Shown piece by piece: positions 8,770 to 15,852 of a stretch of DNA of 64,000 bases. How positions within the stretch are numbered: position 1 is the first letter of the stretch; every line of letters begins with the position of its first letter. The notes under the pieces were generated by a model. That model did no database searches, was not told the DNA's origin, and saw only the letters and a list, made by a program, of their open reading frames with translations. The position numbers were made by a program, and so were the translations under genes. Origin of the DNA: Rubellimicrobium rubrum (GTDB lineage Bacteria > Pseudomonadota > Alphaproteobacteria > Rhodobacterales > Rhodobacteraceae); contig NZ_VDFU01000002.1 of assembly GCF_006152115.1 (NCBI RefSeq), positions 248,001 through 312,000 of the forward strand, read 5' to 3'.

Positions 8770-9597
8770 ATGCGCATGGCGGCATGGCTGCTGGCGTTCG
8801 CGCTGGCTACGCCGGCGGCTGCGCAAGGCACAGGGCTTCACAGCCTGGGAACGGGAACGGAGGCCGCGGCCTGGGAGGCCGTTGGTCGACTTGATATCGG
8901 TGGAAAGGGCTTCTGCACGGGGTCGCTGATCGCGCCCGACGTGGTGCTGACCGCCGCGCATTGTTTATATGACCGCGCGACGGGGTCGCCCGTCGATCCG
9001 TCTCGGATCGAGTTCCGGGCCGGCTTCCGCAACGGCCGATCCGCCGCGACGCGCGTGGCCCGGAGCGCCATGCCGCACCCCGCCTACCGCTTCGACCCTG
9101 CTGCAGGAGCAGCCGAAAGCCGCAACGACCTCGCCCTCGTCGAGCTCGACGAGCCCATCGGCGTGGCGGGCGTCCGCCCCTTCGAGACCGCGCCAGAGGT
9201 TCAGGCCGGGGCCGAGGTCAGCGTCGTGTCCTACGCCCTGGGCCGGGCCGAAGCCCCCTCAAGGGAGGACGCCTGCGGGGTGCTGGGGCAGGAAGGGGGC
9301 GTGTTCGTCCTGACCTGCGACGTGGATTTCGGGGCATCGGGGGCGCCGGTCTTCCAGATGGACGGCAGCATCGCGCGCATCGTCTCCGTCGTGTCCGCCA
9401 AGGGCCGGCTCGACGGGCAGCGCGTGGCCCTGGGCACCTCGCTCACCCAACCGCTGGCCGAGTTGCGGGAAGCGTTCGCGGCTGCGCGGGCGGGCTTGGC
9501 GCAAGCCCGGATCGCAGCAGGCGAACGGGCCGACACGGGGGCGCATATCATTCATGCCAAGGAGGTCTTGAACCCGCAGGCGGTCCTTCCCAGATAA
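8770..9597 (+). CDS. secreted trypsin-like (V8-type) serine protease
   Basis: A 275-residue exported protease. The N-terminus MRMAAWLLAFALATPAAAQG is a clear signal peptide with a predicted cut after AAAQ or nearby. The catalytic triad of the chymotrypsin/V8 fold is visible: His64 in LTAAHC, Asp120 in SRNDLALVEL, and Ser190 in DFGASGAPVF. The GxSGxP form around the serine is typical of bacterial V8-like endopeptidases. It begins 32 bases after glcF but has no functional link with it. The last 40 residues are an alanine-rich tail after the protease domain. Its 3' end also carries a candidate heat-shock promoter for the next gene. Substrate unknown. Confidence 0.86.
   Translation: MRMAAWLLAFALATPAAAQGTGLHSLGTGTEAAAWEAVGRLDIGGKGFCTGSLIAPDVVLTAAHCLYDRATGSPVDPSRIEFRAGFRNGRSAATRVARSAMPHPAYRFDPAAGAAESRNDLALVELDEPIGVAGVRPFETAPEVQAGAEVSVVSYALGRAEAPSREDACGVLGQEGGVFVLTCDVDFGASGAPVFQMDGSIARIVSVVSAKGRLDGQRVALGTSLTQPLAELREAFAAARAGLAQARIAAGERADTGAHIIHAKEVLNPQAVLPR
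9567..9595 (+). promoter_or_regulatory. candidate RpoH-type promoter for hsp20
   Basis: Within the 3' end of the protease gene, CTTGAA (9567-9572) is followed after 16 bases by CCCAGAT (9589-9595). This resembles the sigma-32 pattern of CTTGAA plus a C-rich -10. A start near 9602 would give an 80-90 base leader, the length expected for a ROSE-type leader. The -10 match is imperfect, so this is an inference from spacing and context. Confidence 0.4.
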
Positions 9598-9640
9598 CAC
9601 TCACCGGGGCGCCAACAGATGGGCCCTGGAAAAAAGGCCA

Positions 9641-9690
9641 GTCCCCTCAAGGGGATGGTCCCACCGTTATCGCTTTCGAGGATGACCATG
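9641..9690 (+). promoter_or_regulatory. ROSE-like RNA thermometer of hsp20
   Basis: The leader can form a hairpin CCCC-UCAA-GGGG (9643-9654, extended by U-A and G-U pairs) and a second hairpin directly over the ribosome site: AUCGCU (9669-9674), loop UUCG (9675-9678), AGGAU (9679-9683), with G9672 bulged. The five bases UCGCU opposite AGGA match the U(U/C)GCU signature of ROSE elements, which mask the Shine-Dalgarno sequence of small heat-shock genes in alphaproteobacteria and melt on warming. AGGA is five bases before ATG 9688. Structure was folded by eye only. Confidence 0.65.
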
Positions 9691-10155
9691 CGCAGCTTTG
9701 ACCTTGCCCCGCTTTACCGGGCCACCGTCGGGTTCGACCAGATCGCCGACCTCATGGACCGTGTCCTGACTCAGGACGTGTCCACGACCAACTACCCGCC
9801 CTACAACATCGAGAAGCTTGCCGACGGATCCTGGCGCATCTCGATCGCCGTCGCCGGCTTCAGCTCGGACGAGCTGTCCGCCGAAGTGCGCGAGAACGCC
9901 CTGATCGTGACCGCCAAGAAGGTGGATGACACGACCGAGCGCAAGTTCCTGCACCGCGGCATCGCCACCCGTGCCTTCGAGCGCCGCTTCCACCTGGCCG
10001 ACCACGTCCGCGTCACGGGTGCGTCGCATGTTGACGGCATGCTCCATATCGACCTCGTGCGTGAAGTGCCGGAGGCCCTGAAGCCCCGCCGGATCGAGAT
10101 CGCGAAGGCCGCCGCCCAGGATGCGAACCTGGTCGAAGCCAAGGCCGTGAACTGA
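9688..10155 (+). CDS. Hsp20/IbpA-type small heat-shock protein
   Basis: A 155-residue alpha-crystallin-domain chaperone that holds unfolding proteins in the cytoplasm. The N-terminus MRSFDLAPLYRATVGFDQIADLMD is the standard start of alphaproteobacterial IbpA-like proteins. The crystallin domain runs from about residue 35 (YNIEKLADGSWRISIAVAGF) to 125, and includes the region RKFLHRGIATRAFERRFHLAD. Upstream in-frame starts exist (ATG 9619 and 9682), but the only good ribosome site, AGGA at 9679-9682, overlaps ATG 9682 and is correctly spaced for ATG 9688. Expression is probably heat-induced at two levels, by RpoH and by the ROSE-like leader. A strong terminator follows 40 bases after the stop. 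Confidence 0.93.
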   Translation: MRSFDLAPLYRATVGFDQIADLMDRVLTQDVSTTNYPPYNIEKLADGSWRISIAVAGFSSDELSAEVRENALIVTAKKVDDTTERKFLHRGIATRAFERRFHLADHVRVTGASHVDGMLHIDLVREVPEALKPRRIEIAKAAAQDANLVEAKAVN

Positions 10156-10195
10156 GGGGCTGGCCCGCAAGGGCCGCTCCGCTGATCGTCAAGGG

Positions 10196-10226
10196 GGGCG
10201 TGGACCGTAGGGTCCACGCCCTTTTT
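10196..10226 (+). terminator. intrinsic terminator after hsp20
   Basis: Perfect 11-base-pair stem, GGGCGTGGACC (10196-10206) with GGTCCACGCCC (10211-10221), four-base loop GTAG, then five T residues (10222-10226). This ends the hsp20 transcript. A smaller GNRA-type hairpin (GGCCC GCAA GGGCC, 10162-10175) lies between the stop codon and the terminator. Confidence 0.93.
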
Positions 10227-10363
10227 GGTTTGGGATGCCCGTGGTCGGAGGTCTGCATGGAGCCCGCTCTGCCAAGGCCTCGGCACACGGTGTACCAGCC
10301 CTTGCAGCCAGCTCGGGGGAGGAGCCGGGGAACCAAGGGAGCGCCTGTCTCATTGTGAGGACG

Positions 10364-10421
10364 TCCGGCGGCGCACCACGCGACGCCGGAGGAACATCCT
10401 TGCGCGGCGGCCCGGGCCGCC
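10364..10421 (+). other. hairpin-rich leader of the GlsB-type gene
   Basis: Two strong dyads lie within 80 bases upstream of the GlsB-type gene. The first pairs TCCGGCG (10364-10370) with CGCCGGA (10384-10390), continued by CGC/GCG across a G-A mismatch, with loop ACCAC. The second is a 16-base perfect palindrome, GGCGGCCCGGGCCGCC (10406-10421), which ends 11 bases before the ribosome site GGAG at 10433. Neither is followed by T residues, so they are not terminators. An mRNA-stability or translation-control role is possible but unproven. Confidence 0.4.
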
Positions 10422-10443
10422 CGCCACTTTGCGGGAGACGGCC

Positions 10444-10695
10444 ATGGGCTTCATCGGAACCCTCATCATCGGATTGATCGCTGGCGCGCTTGCCAAGCTG
10501 CTCATGCCTGGACGGCAGGGGGGCGGCATCATCGTGACGATGCTCCTCGGCATCGTGGGCGCCTTCCTGGCGACCTGGCTGGGTCAGGCGTTGGGCTGGT
10601 ATGGGCCCAACGAAGGCGCCGGCCTGATCGGCGCCGTGGTCGGCGCGATCATCGTGCTGCTGATCTACGGCGCGGTCACGCGACGCCGCGCCTGA
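10444..10695 (+). CDS. GlsB/YeaQ/YmgE-type small membrane protein
   Basis: An 83-residue protein of the transglycosylase-associated (GlsB/YeaQ/YmgE) family, made of three closely packed hydrophobic glycine-rich helices: residues 1-22 (MGFIGTLIIGLIAGALAKLL), about 28-50, and 58-78 (GLIGAVVGAIIVLLIYGAV). The motif LMPGRQGGG after the first helix is typical. The start ATG 10444 has the ribosome site GGAG at 10433-10436; the frame is open upstream to 10225, but that part has no coding character. The family is linked to general stress responses, and the neighbours (Hsp20, YidB) fit that theme. Confidence 0.9.
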   Translation: MGFIGTLIIGLIAGALAKLLMPGRQGGGIIVTMLLGIVGAFLATWLGQALGWYGPNEGAGLIGAVVGAIIVLLIYGAVTRRRA

Positions 10696-10761
10696 CGGAC
10701 CCGGCGGGCGGGGAGCGTCCCTCGCCCCGATCCCAACAACCATCACGAACAGGAGGCCATC

Positions 10762-11325
10762 ATGGCCCGTAGTGGATTTCCCTCAATGACCGCCCTTCTG
10801 GGGCTCCTGGCCGTCGCAGGCTACCAGAACCGCGACAAGCTGGGCCAGATGCTGAACCAGCAAGGCGGTGGTGGCCTGGGCGGCGGCATGGGTGGCGGTG
10901 GCCTGGGCGGCCAGATGCGCGGCCAAGGCGGCGCCTTCGGCGGCGGCCAGTCGGGCGGCATGATGGGCGGCATGGGCGGCGGCGGGGGCTTGGGCGGCCT
11001 GCTGGGCGGTCTCCTGGGCGGCGGCGGCGCGGCTGCCGGGGGTGGCTTGGGCGGCCTTCTGGGCGGTGGCCTGTCAGAGATGGACCAGCACTTCCGCCGC
11101 ACCGGCCATGGGCAGACGATGGACTCCTGGGTCGGCACCGGCCAGAACCATGAGCTGGCGCCGCATGACCTCGAGGCCGCGCTAGGCCCCGACGTGCTGG
11201 AGGACCTTCAGGAGCAGACCGGCCTGTCGCGTCAGGAGATCGTGGCCCGCTTGTCGCGCGAGCTGCCCCATGCGGTGGACCAGTACACGCCCGAAGGCCG
11301 GATCCCCGACCGCAGCATGTTCTGA
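10762..11325 (+). CDS. YidB family (DUF937-like) protein, glycine-rich
   Basis: A 187-residue protein with a strong ribosome site (AGGAGG, about 10750) before ATG 10762. Residues 1-30 (SMTALLGLLAVAGYQNRDKLGQML) and 115-187 (DSWVGTGQNHELAPHDLEAALG, TGLSRQEIVARLSRELPHAVDQYTPEGRIP) match the conserved parts of YidB-like proteins. Between them, about 75 residues consist almost only of glycine with Leu, Met, Gln and Ala in GGGLGG- and GGMGG-type repeats. The repeat is far longer than in most relatives and may vary between strains by slippage. Function is unknown; the C-terminal half has been compared with peptidoglycan- or DNA-associated helical domains in family annotations. Confidence 0.85.
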   Translation: MARSGFPSMTALLGLLAVAGYQNRDKLGQMLNQQGGGGLGGGMGGGGLGGQMRGQGGAFGGGQSGGMMGGMGGGGGLGGLLGGLLGGGGAAAGGGLGGLLGGGLSEMDQHFRRTGHGQTMDSWVGTGQNHELAPHDLEAALGPDVLEDLQEQTGLSRQEIVARLSRELPHAVDQYTPEGRIPDRSMF

Positions 11326-11350
11326 TCTTTCTAGAATGTGACGATGAACA

Positions 11351-11379
11351 GGGCGTCCCCGGCTAGGGGGCGCCCTTTT
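11351..11379 (+). terminator. intrinsic terminator after yidB-like gene
   Basis: Stem GGGCGTCCCC (11351-11360) with GGGGGCGCCC (11366-11375), ten pairs with one G-U, loop GGCTA, followed by TTTT. It sits between the yidB-like gene and the convergent polA gene, so it may also slow transcription arriving from polA, although no T run exists on that strand. Confidence 0.9.
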
Positions 11380-11384
11380 CACAT

Positions 11385-14192
11385 CTAATGGGCCGCAGCC
11401 CAGGTCTGGCCGGTGCCCGCCTCGACTTCCAGGGGCACGGAAAGCTTCACCGCCGGGTCCGGCGCATTCACCATCACGCTGCGCGCGCGCTCGATCAGGG
11501 CGTCCTCAGCCCCCCGCTCCACCTCGAAGAGCAACTCGTCATGGACCTGCAGGAGCATCCTCGCGGGCAGCCCCTCGATGGCGGGCTCCATGCGAATCAT
11601 GGCGCGGCGGATGATGTCGGCCGCCGTCCCCTGGATCGGCGCGTTGATCGCGGCGCGGCGGGCAAAGGCGGCGCCCGGGCCCTTGGCGTTGATCTCGGGC
11701 GTGTGGATCTTGCGACCGAACAGGGTCAGGACAAAGCCGTCGCGCTTGGCACCCTGGATCACGCCGTCCATGTAGGCCTTGATGCCCGGGAACTTGATGA
11801 AGTAGCGGTCGATGAACTGCTGCGCCTGGTCCTTGGGGATCCGCAGGTTCCGCGCGAGGCCAAAGCCGCTGATCCCGTAGATGATCCCGAAATTGATCGC
11901 CTTGGCGCGACGGCGCAGCTCGGAGGTCATCTCCGACAGGGGCACGCCGAACATCTCGGACGCGGTGATGGCGTGGATATCCTGCCCCTCGCGGAACGCG
12001 GTCTTCAGCTCTGGCAGGTCGGCCATGTGGGCCAGCAAGCGGAGTTCGATCTGGCTGTAGTCGAGGGAAACGAGAACTTTTCCTTCCTCGGCCACAAAGG
12101 CTTCGCGAATGCGGCGGCCCTCCTCGGTCCTCACGGGGATGTTCTGGAGGTTCGGGTCGGTCGAAGCGAGCCGCCCGGTGTTCGCGCCGGCGATGGAGTA
12201 GGAGGTGTGGACGCGGCCCGTGTCGGCGTTGATCGCCTGCTGGAGCGCGTCGGTGTAGGTGCTTTTCAGCTTGGACACCTGCCGCCAGTCGAGCACGCGG
12301 CCCGGCAGCGGGTGTTCCGTCGCGAGGTCTTCCAGCACGTTGACGTCGGTCCCGTAGGCGCCGGTCTTGCCCTTTACCCCGCCGGGCAGCTTGAGTTCAT
12401 CGAAGAGGAGTTCGCCAAGCTGCTTGGGGCTGCCAAGGTTGAAGGGGCGGCCCGCCATCTCCTGCACCTCGGATTCCAGTTGCGCCATCTTCTGGGCGAA
12501 GGCCCCCGACATGCGCGAGAGCGTGTCGCGATCCACCTTGATGCCCGCCATCTCCATATGGGCGAGGACCGGGACCAGGGGACGCTCCAGCGTCTCATAG
12601 ACGGTCGTGACGCGCACCCGGTGAAGACGTGGGCGGAGCGTCAGCCAGAGGCGGAGCGTGACGTCCGCGTCCTCGGCGGCATAAGGCGTCGCTTTCTCGA
12701 TCGGAACGCGGTCGAAGGTGACCATGCTTTTCCCCGAGCCGATCAGCTCCTTGATCGGGATGGGGATGTGGGACAGGTAGCGCTCGGACAGTTCGTCCAT
12801 GCCGTGGTTGTGCAACCCGCCATGGAGCGCGTAGCTCAGCAGCATGGTGTCGTCGAAAGGCCGGACCTCGATCCCGTGGCGGGCCAGGATTTTCCAGTCG
12901 TATTTGATGTTCTGGCCGATCTTGAGGATGTCGTCCGCCTCGAGCACGGGCCTGAGCGCGTCGAGAACCTCCTGCAGCGGGAGCTGATCGGGTGCGAGGT
13001 CGCTGCCGCCGAACAGGTCGGCGGTCGCCGAGGCGCGGTGGCCCACGGGGATGTAGCAGGCGACGTTCGGAGCGGTCGCCAGCGAGATGCCGGCGAGTTC
13101 CGCCACCATCTCGTTGAGCGAGGTGGTTTCCGTATCCACGGCGACGTGGCCCGCCTCCTGGATGCGGGCGATCCAGGCATCGAGCTGGGCTCGCGTGCGG
13201 ACGGTCTCGTAGGCCGCACGGTCAATGGGCGGGAACGCGGTCTCCTCGGGCGCAGGACGCTCGCGCGCCAGCTGGCCCGCGTCCTCGGGAACGGCAGGAG
13301 CCTCCACACCAAGGCGCTGGGCCACCTTTCTGGACAGCGTCCGAAACTCCATCCGGCCCAGGAAGTCGAGGATCTGGGTCGCGTCGGGGTCGCGCACCTC
13401 CAGGCTGTCGAGGTCGAAATCCAGCGGCATGTCGCAGTGGAGCGTCACGAGGTCTCGCGACAGGCGGATCTGGTCGGCGAAGGCGATGAGGGTCTCGCGC
13501 CGCTTGGCCTGCTTGATCTCGCCCGCGCGGGCAAGGAGCGCATCGAGATCGCCGTATTCCTGGATCAGTTGCGCGGCGGTCTTGGGACCGATGCCCGGCG
13601 CGCCGGGGACGTTGTCCACCGCGTCGCCCATCAGCGCCTGCACGTCCACCACCCGCTCGGGATAGACGCCGAACTTCTCGAACACCCCCTCGCGGTCGAT
13701 GCGCTTGTTCTTGATGGGGTCGAGCATCTCCACCCCGCCGCCCACCAGTTGCATCATGTCCTTGTCCGAGGACACGATGGTGACGCGGCCCCCGGCCTCG
13801 CGGGCCTTGCAGGTGGCGGTCGCGATGATGTCGTCGGCCTCATAGCCTTCGATCTCGTGGCAGGAGATGCCGAAGGCACGCGTCGCCTCGCGCGTCAGGG
13901 GGAACTGGGGGACCAGTTCCTCGGGCGGCGGCGGGCGATGGGCCTTGTACTGGTCGTAAAGCTCGTTCCGAAAGGACTTCGACGAGAAGTCGAAGATGAC
14001 GGCGACATGGGTCGCGGCGTCGGGGCCGTTGTTGTTCTCGATGTAGCGGAGCAGCATGTTGCAGAAGCCCGCGACCGCCCCCACAGGCAGACCGTCCGAC
14101 TTCCGCGTGAGCGGCGGCAGGGCATGGTAGGCCCGGAAAATGAAGGCCGAGCCGTCGATCAGGTGCAGGTGGCACCCTTTGCCGAATGCCAT
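11385..14192 (-). CDS. polA: DNA polymerase I
   Basis: A 935-residue DNA polymerase I for Okazaki-fragment processing and repair synthesis. The 5'-3' exonuclease domain spans about residues 1-300 (HLHLIDGSAFIFRAYHALPPL, YEADDIIATATCKAREAGGRVTIV). A 3'-5' proofreading domain follows with its acidic motif intact (AVDTETTSLNEM, near residue 345). The polymerase domain shows VSLDYSQIELRLLAHM, the O-helix region RRRAKAINFGIIYGISGFGL, and LQVHDELLFEV near the end. The frame is open 65 codons further upstream, but the recognisable N-terminus begins at MAFGKGCHLHLID with AAGGGGA ahead of it, so ATG 14192 is chosen. The CHCC zinc-finger gene lies 13 bases upstream on the same strand. Confidence 0.96.
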   Translation of the reverse strand: MAFGKGCHLHLIDGSAFIFRAYHALPPLTRKSDGLPVGAVAGFCNMLLRYIENNNGPDAATHVAVIFDFSSKSFRNELYDQYKAHRPPPPEELVPQFPLTREATRAFGISCHEIEGYEADDIIATATCKAREAGGRVTIVSSDKDMMQLVGGGVEMLDPIKNKRIDREGVFEKFGVYPERVVDVQALMGDAVDNVPGAPGIGPKTAAQLIQEYGDLDALLARAGEIKQAKRRETLIAFADQIRLSRDLVTLHCDMPLDFDLDSLEVRDPDATQILDFLGRMEFRTLSRKVAQRLGVEAPAVPEDAGQLARERPAPEETAFPPIDRAAYETVRTRAQLDAWIARIQEAGHVAVDTETTSLNEMVAELAGISLATAPNVACYIPVGHRASATADLFGGSDLAPDQLPLQEVLDALRPVLEADDILKIGQNIKYDWKILARHGIEVRPFDDTMLLSYALHGGLHNHGMDELSERYLSHIPIPIKELIGSGKSMVTFDRVPIEKATPYAAEDADVTLRLWLTLRPRLHRVRVTTVYETLERPLVPVLAHMEMAGIKVDRDTLSRMSGAFAQKMAQLESEVQEMAGRPFNLGSPKQLGELLFDELKLPGGVKGKTGAYGTDVNVLEDLATEHPLPGRVLDWRQVSKLKSTYTDALQQAINADTGRVHTSYSIAGANTGRLASTDPNLQNIPVRTEEGRRIREAFVAEEGKVLVSLDYSQIELRLLAHMADLPELKTAFREGQDIHAITASEMFGVPLSEMTSELRRRAKAINFGIIYGISGFGLARNLRIPKDQAQQFIDRYFIKFPGIKAYMDGVIQGAKRDGFVLTLFGRKIHTPEINAKGPGAAFARRAAINAPIQGTAADIIRRAMIRMEPAIEGLPARMLLQVHDELLFEVERGAEDALIERARSVMVNAPDPAVKLSVPLEVEAGTGQTWAAAH

Positions 14193-14205
14193 CCGTCTGT
14201 CCCCT

Positions 14206-14568
14206 TCACTCGCCGTGCGTCTGGCCCGAGCCGCCGTCATTGCCCCTGAGCGGACCGTCCGTCCCCTCGCCCGGCTGCTTGCCGCGCACGGTGCCCTCCA
14301 GGTCGGCGGGCTGGGCGTGATCGGCCAGTCCGGGCGTGGCCGGGTGGGCGTGTTGCCCCTGCGAGTCGGCATGAACGAAGCGGGCATCGCAGTACCCGCA
14401 GTCGATGAATCCCTGCTCGCGCGGGATGGTGTACCAGACGCGGGGATGTCCCAGCGCGCCTTCGCCGCCGTCGCAGGACACGCGCCAGGAGGTCACGACC
14501 TTGACCTCGGGCGGCGGCAGTCCGTCGGGCGCGGGGTGATCCGTGCGGCGGATCATGATCTGGGTCAT
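14206..14568 (-). CDS. CHCC zinc-finger domain protein
   Basis: A 120-residue protein whose residues about 15-66 form a CHCC-type zinc finger ([18 protein letters not shown], then [15 protein letters not shown]). The four metal ligands seem to be Cys32, His41, Cys57 and Cys60. This is the same fold as the NDUFS6-like accessory protein of respiratory complex I and as small free-standing proteins in alphaproteobacteria. The usual free-standing version is about 60-70 residues. Here the frame continues for about 54 residues of low-complexity, hydrophilic sequence ([21 protein letters not shown]). It lies immediately upstream of polA and is probably co-transcribed with it. Confidence 0.8.
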   Translation of the reverse strand: MTQIMIRRTDHPAPDGLPPPEVKVVTSWRVSCDGGEGALGHPRVWYTIPREQGFIDCGYCDARFVHADSQGQHAHPATPGLADHAQPADLEGTVRGKQPGEGTDGPLRGNDGGSGQTHGE

Positions 14569-14642
14569 CGGGCGGTCCCTCGGGCTGTGCGGCGGTCGCT
14601 GCGTTCTTAGCCGAGCGCCGCGGGGGAGGAAAGGTTGGGCCG

Positions 14643-14925
14643 CTATCTAGCCGGCGCATCGAACACGACCATGAAGGGAGGGACCGCGACCGTCATCGGC
14701 CCGGCGGGCTGGGCCGGGTCGGGCCATGGCATGGGCGTCATAGGCCTCAAGCACGCACAGTCCGTAGTCGCCGTTCTCGGCCAGGCCGACCAACCGGATC
14801 AGTCCCTGTCCATGCAGCGGCTGCGGATGCTCGAAGCGACGGCCCATGATAGCCATCTCGGCAGGCCGCATGGAGGTCGCGAAGCCAGCACGCGGCGGCA
14901 GGATGCAGCAAGCGAAGATGGGCAT
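14643..14925 (-). pseudogene. YciI-like protein with a frameshift
   Basis: Reading on the minus strand from ATG 14925 gives MPIFACCILPPRAGFATSMR, then AEMAIMGRRFEHPQPLHGQG and LIRLVGLAENGDYGLCVLEA, which looks like a YCII-domain protein of about 95 residues. After AYDAHAMA the frame becomes meaningless (RPGPARRADDGRG). One base shift in the GGG run at about 14721-14723 restores a natural C-terminus, DPAQPAGPMTVAVPPFMVVF, ending DAPAR and a stop at 14643-14645. So one extra base seems to sit near 14720-14735. It may be a real inactivating mutation or a sequencing/assembly error. The gene lies between the HIT gene and the zinc-finger gene on the same strand. Confidence 0.6.
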
Positions 14926-14977
14926 GGCACCCGCGGCATCGATCTGGACAGGTCCTGCCCTCGGCGGATCGTGGTCC

Positions 14978-15352
14978 CTAGCGCGACAGCATGGGACCGA
15001 GAGGCGCGCCGCCGAGGACATGCACATGAAAATGTGGCACCTCCTGTCCCCCGGTCTCGCGGGTGTTGGCGATGCAGCGGAATCCAGGCTCCAGTTCGGG
15101 CATGCGGCAGACCTCGGCCAGGGCGGCCATGAACCCAGCCTGTTCCACCGCGGTCGCCTCGGCGGCGAAATGGTCGATGCTGACGTAGGGCCCCTTGGGG
15201 ATGACGAGGATGTGGACCGGCGCCTGGGGCCGCACGTCATGGAAGGCGAGCGCGGTCTCGTTCTCGAAGACAGTCCGCGACGGGATCTCCCCGCTCAGGA
15301 TCCGGGCGAAGACGTTGCTGGGGTCGTAGTCGAACTCCACGGGGCACCTCAT
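14978..15352 (-). CDS. HIT family nucleotide-binding protein
   Basis: A 124-residue histidine-triad hydrolase of the HINT/PKCI branch. The signature HFHVHVLGG, with its catalytic histidine, is near the C-terminus. The N-terminus (FDYDPSNVFARILSGEIPSRTVFENETALAFHDV) and the centre (APVHILVIPKGPYVSIDHF) fit the family closely. Members hydrolyse AMP-linked phosphoramidates or similar nucleotides; the cellular substrate is usually unknown. Start ATG 15352 is chosen over an upstream extension that is not conserved in type. The frameshifted YciI-like gene follows after 52 bases. Confidence 0.92.
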   Translation of the reverse strand: MRCPVEFDYDPSNVFARILSGEIPSRTVFENETALAFHDVRPQAPVHILVIPKGPYVSIDHFAAEATAVEQAGFMAALAEVCRMPELEPGFRCIANTRETGGQEVPHFHVHVLGGAPLGPMLSR

Positions 15353-15852
15353 GGGACGTGAATGGCGGGCTCGATCCCGGCCTCGCTCCATCCTGACCCA
15401 GCGACGACCGCTTCGCTAGTGGCCCCGAGACCAGCGCGCTGGGCGAATCCCTGGGCTCCGTCCAAGCCCGCCGGAAAGCCGATCCCAGGACCTCGCCGGA
15501 CCTGTCGTGCCGCGGCACCTGCCAGTGCCGGATTGTCATTCTTCGCCGCTGTGGCAGGGTCGCCACGCCTCTGAAGGCAATTCCGTTCGTGGGTCCCGTC
15601 CAAAAGACATTGATAACAAAGCAGGCTACCCCGGAAACGGGAGCCAGAGTTTTTCTGCCGATCGTCAATGCCCTACCCGGGCTCGCATCACGCCACGGCT
15701 TGATGTGTTAACTGCGAAAGTTCTAACTGCGTCCCATGACGAACCTCGATCCAACCGCGTCGTCCTTTGCGGGCTCAGGCTCGGCCTCGCCGATACGGCG
15801 TGAACCGCGCGCCATGGCATCCGTCCAGCGCCGGCCAGATCAGAGGTCCGAG
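15353..15852. other. 500-base intergenic region, two divergent promoters expected
   Basis: No convincing gene. The region separates the HIT gene (minus) from the sugar transferase gene (plus), so it should contain both promoters. The part from about 15590 to 15735 is less GC-rich than the surroundings. A possible plus-strand promoter is TTGATG at 15700-15705 with CTAACT 17 bases later, but the -10 match is poor. If the sugar transferase really starts at ATG 15736, the last 117 bases are coding. Confidence 0.4.

Noticed and set aside
10870-11070. GGC-rich direct repeats as a possible CRISPR or satellite
   Set aside because: They are codons for the glycine repeat of the YidB-like protein, in frame, with no spacer structure.
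11388-14249. Very long plus-strand open frame opposite polA
   Set aside because: It is the mirror of a high-GC gene on the other strand, with low-complexity His/Arg/Gly-rich content and no domain. The same applies to the long frames opposite the hydA, kup and kinase genes.
15353-15380. GATCGAGCCC on the minus strand upstream of the HIT gene, resembling a tRNA T arm
   Set aside because: The stem does not reach five pairs and no cloverleaf forms.
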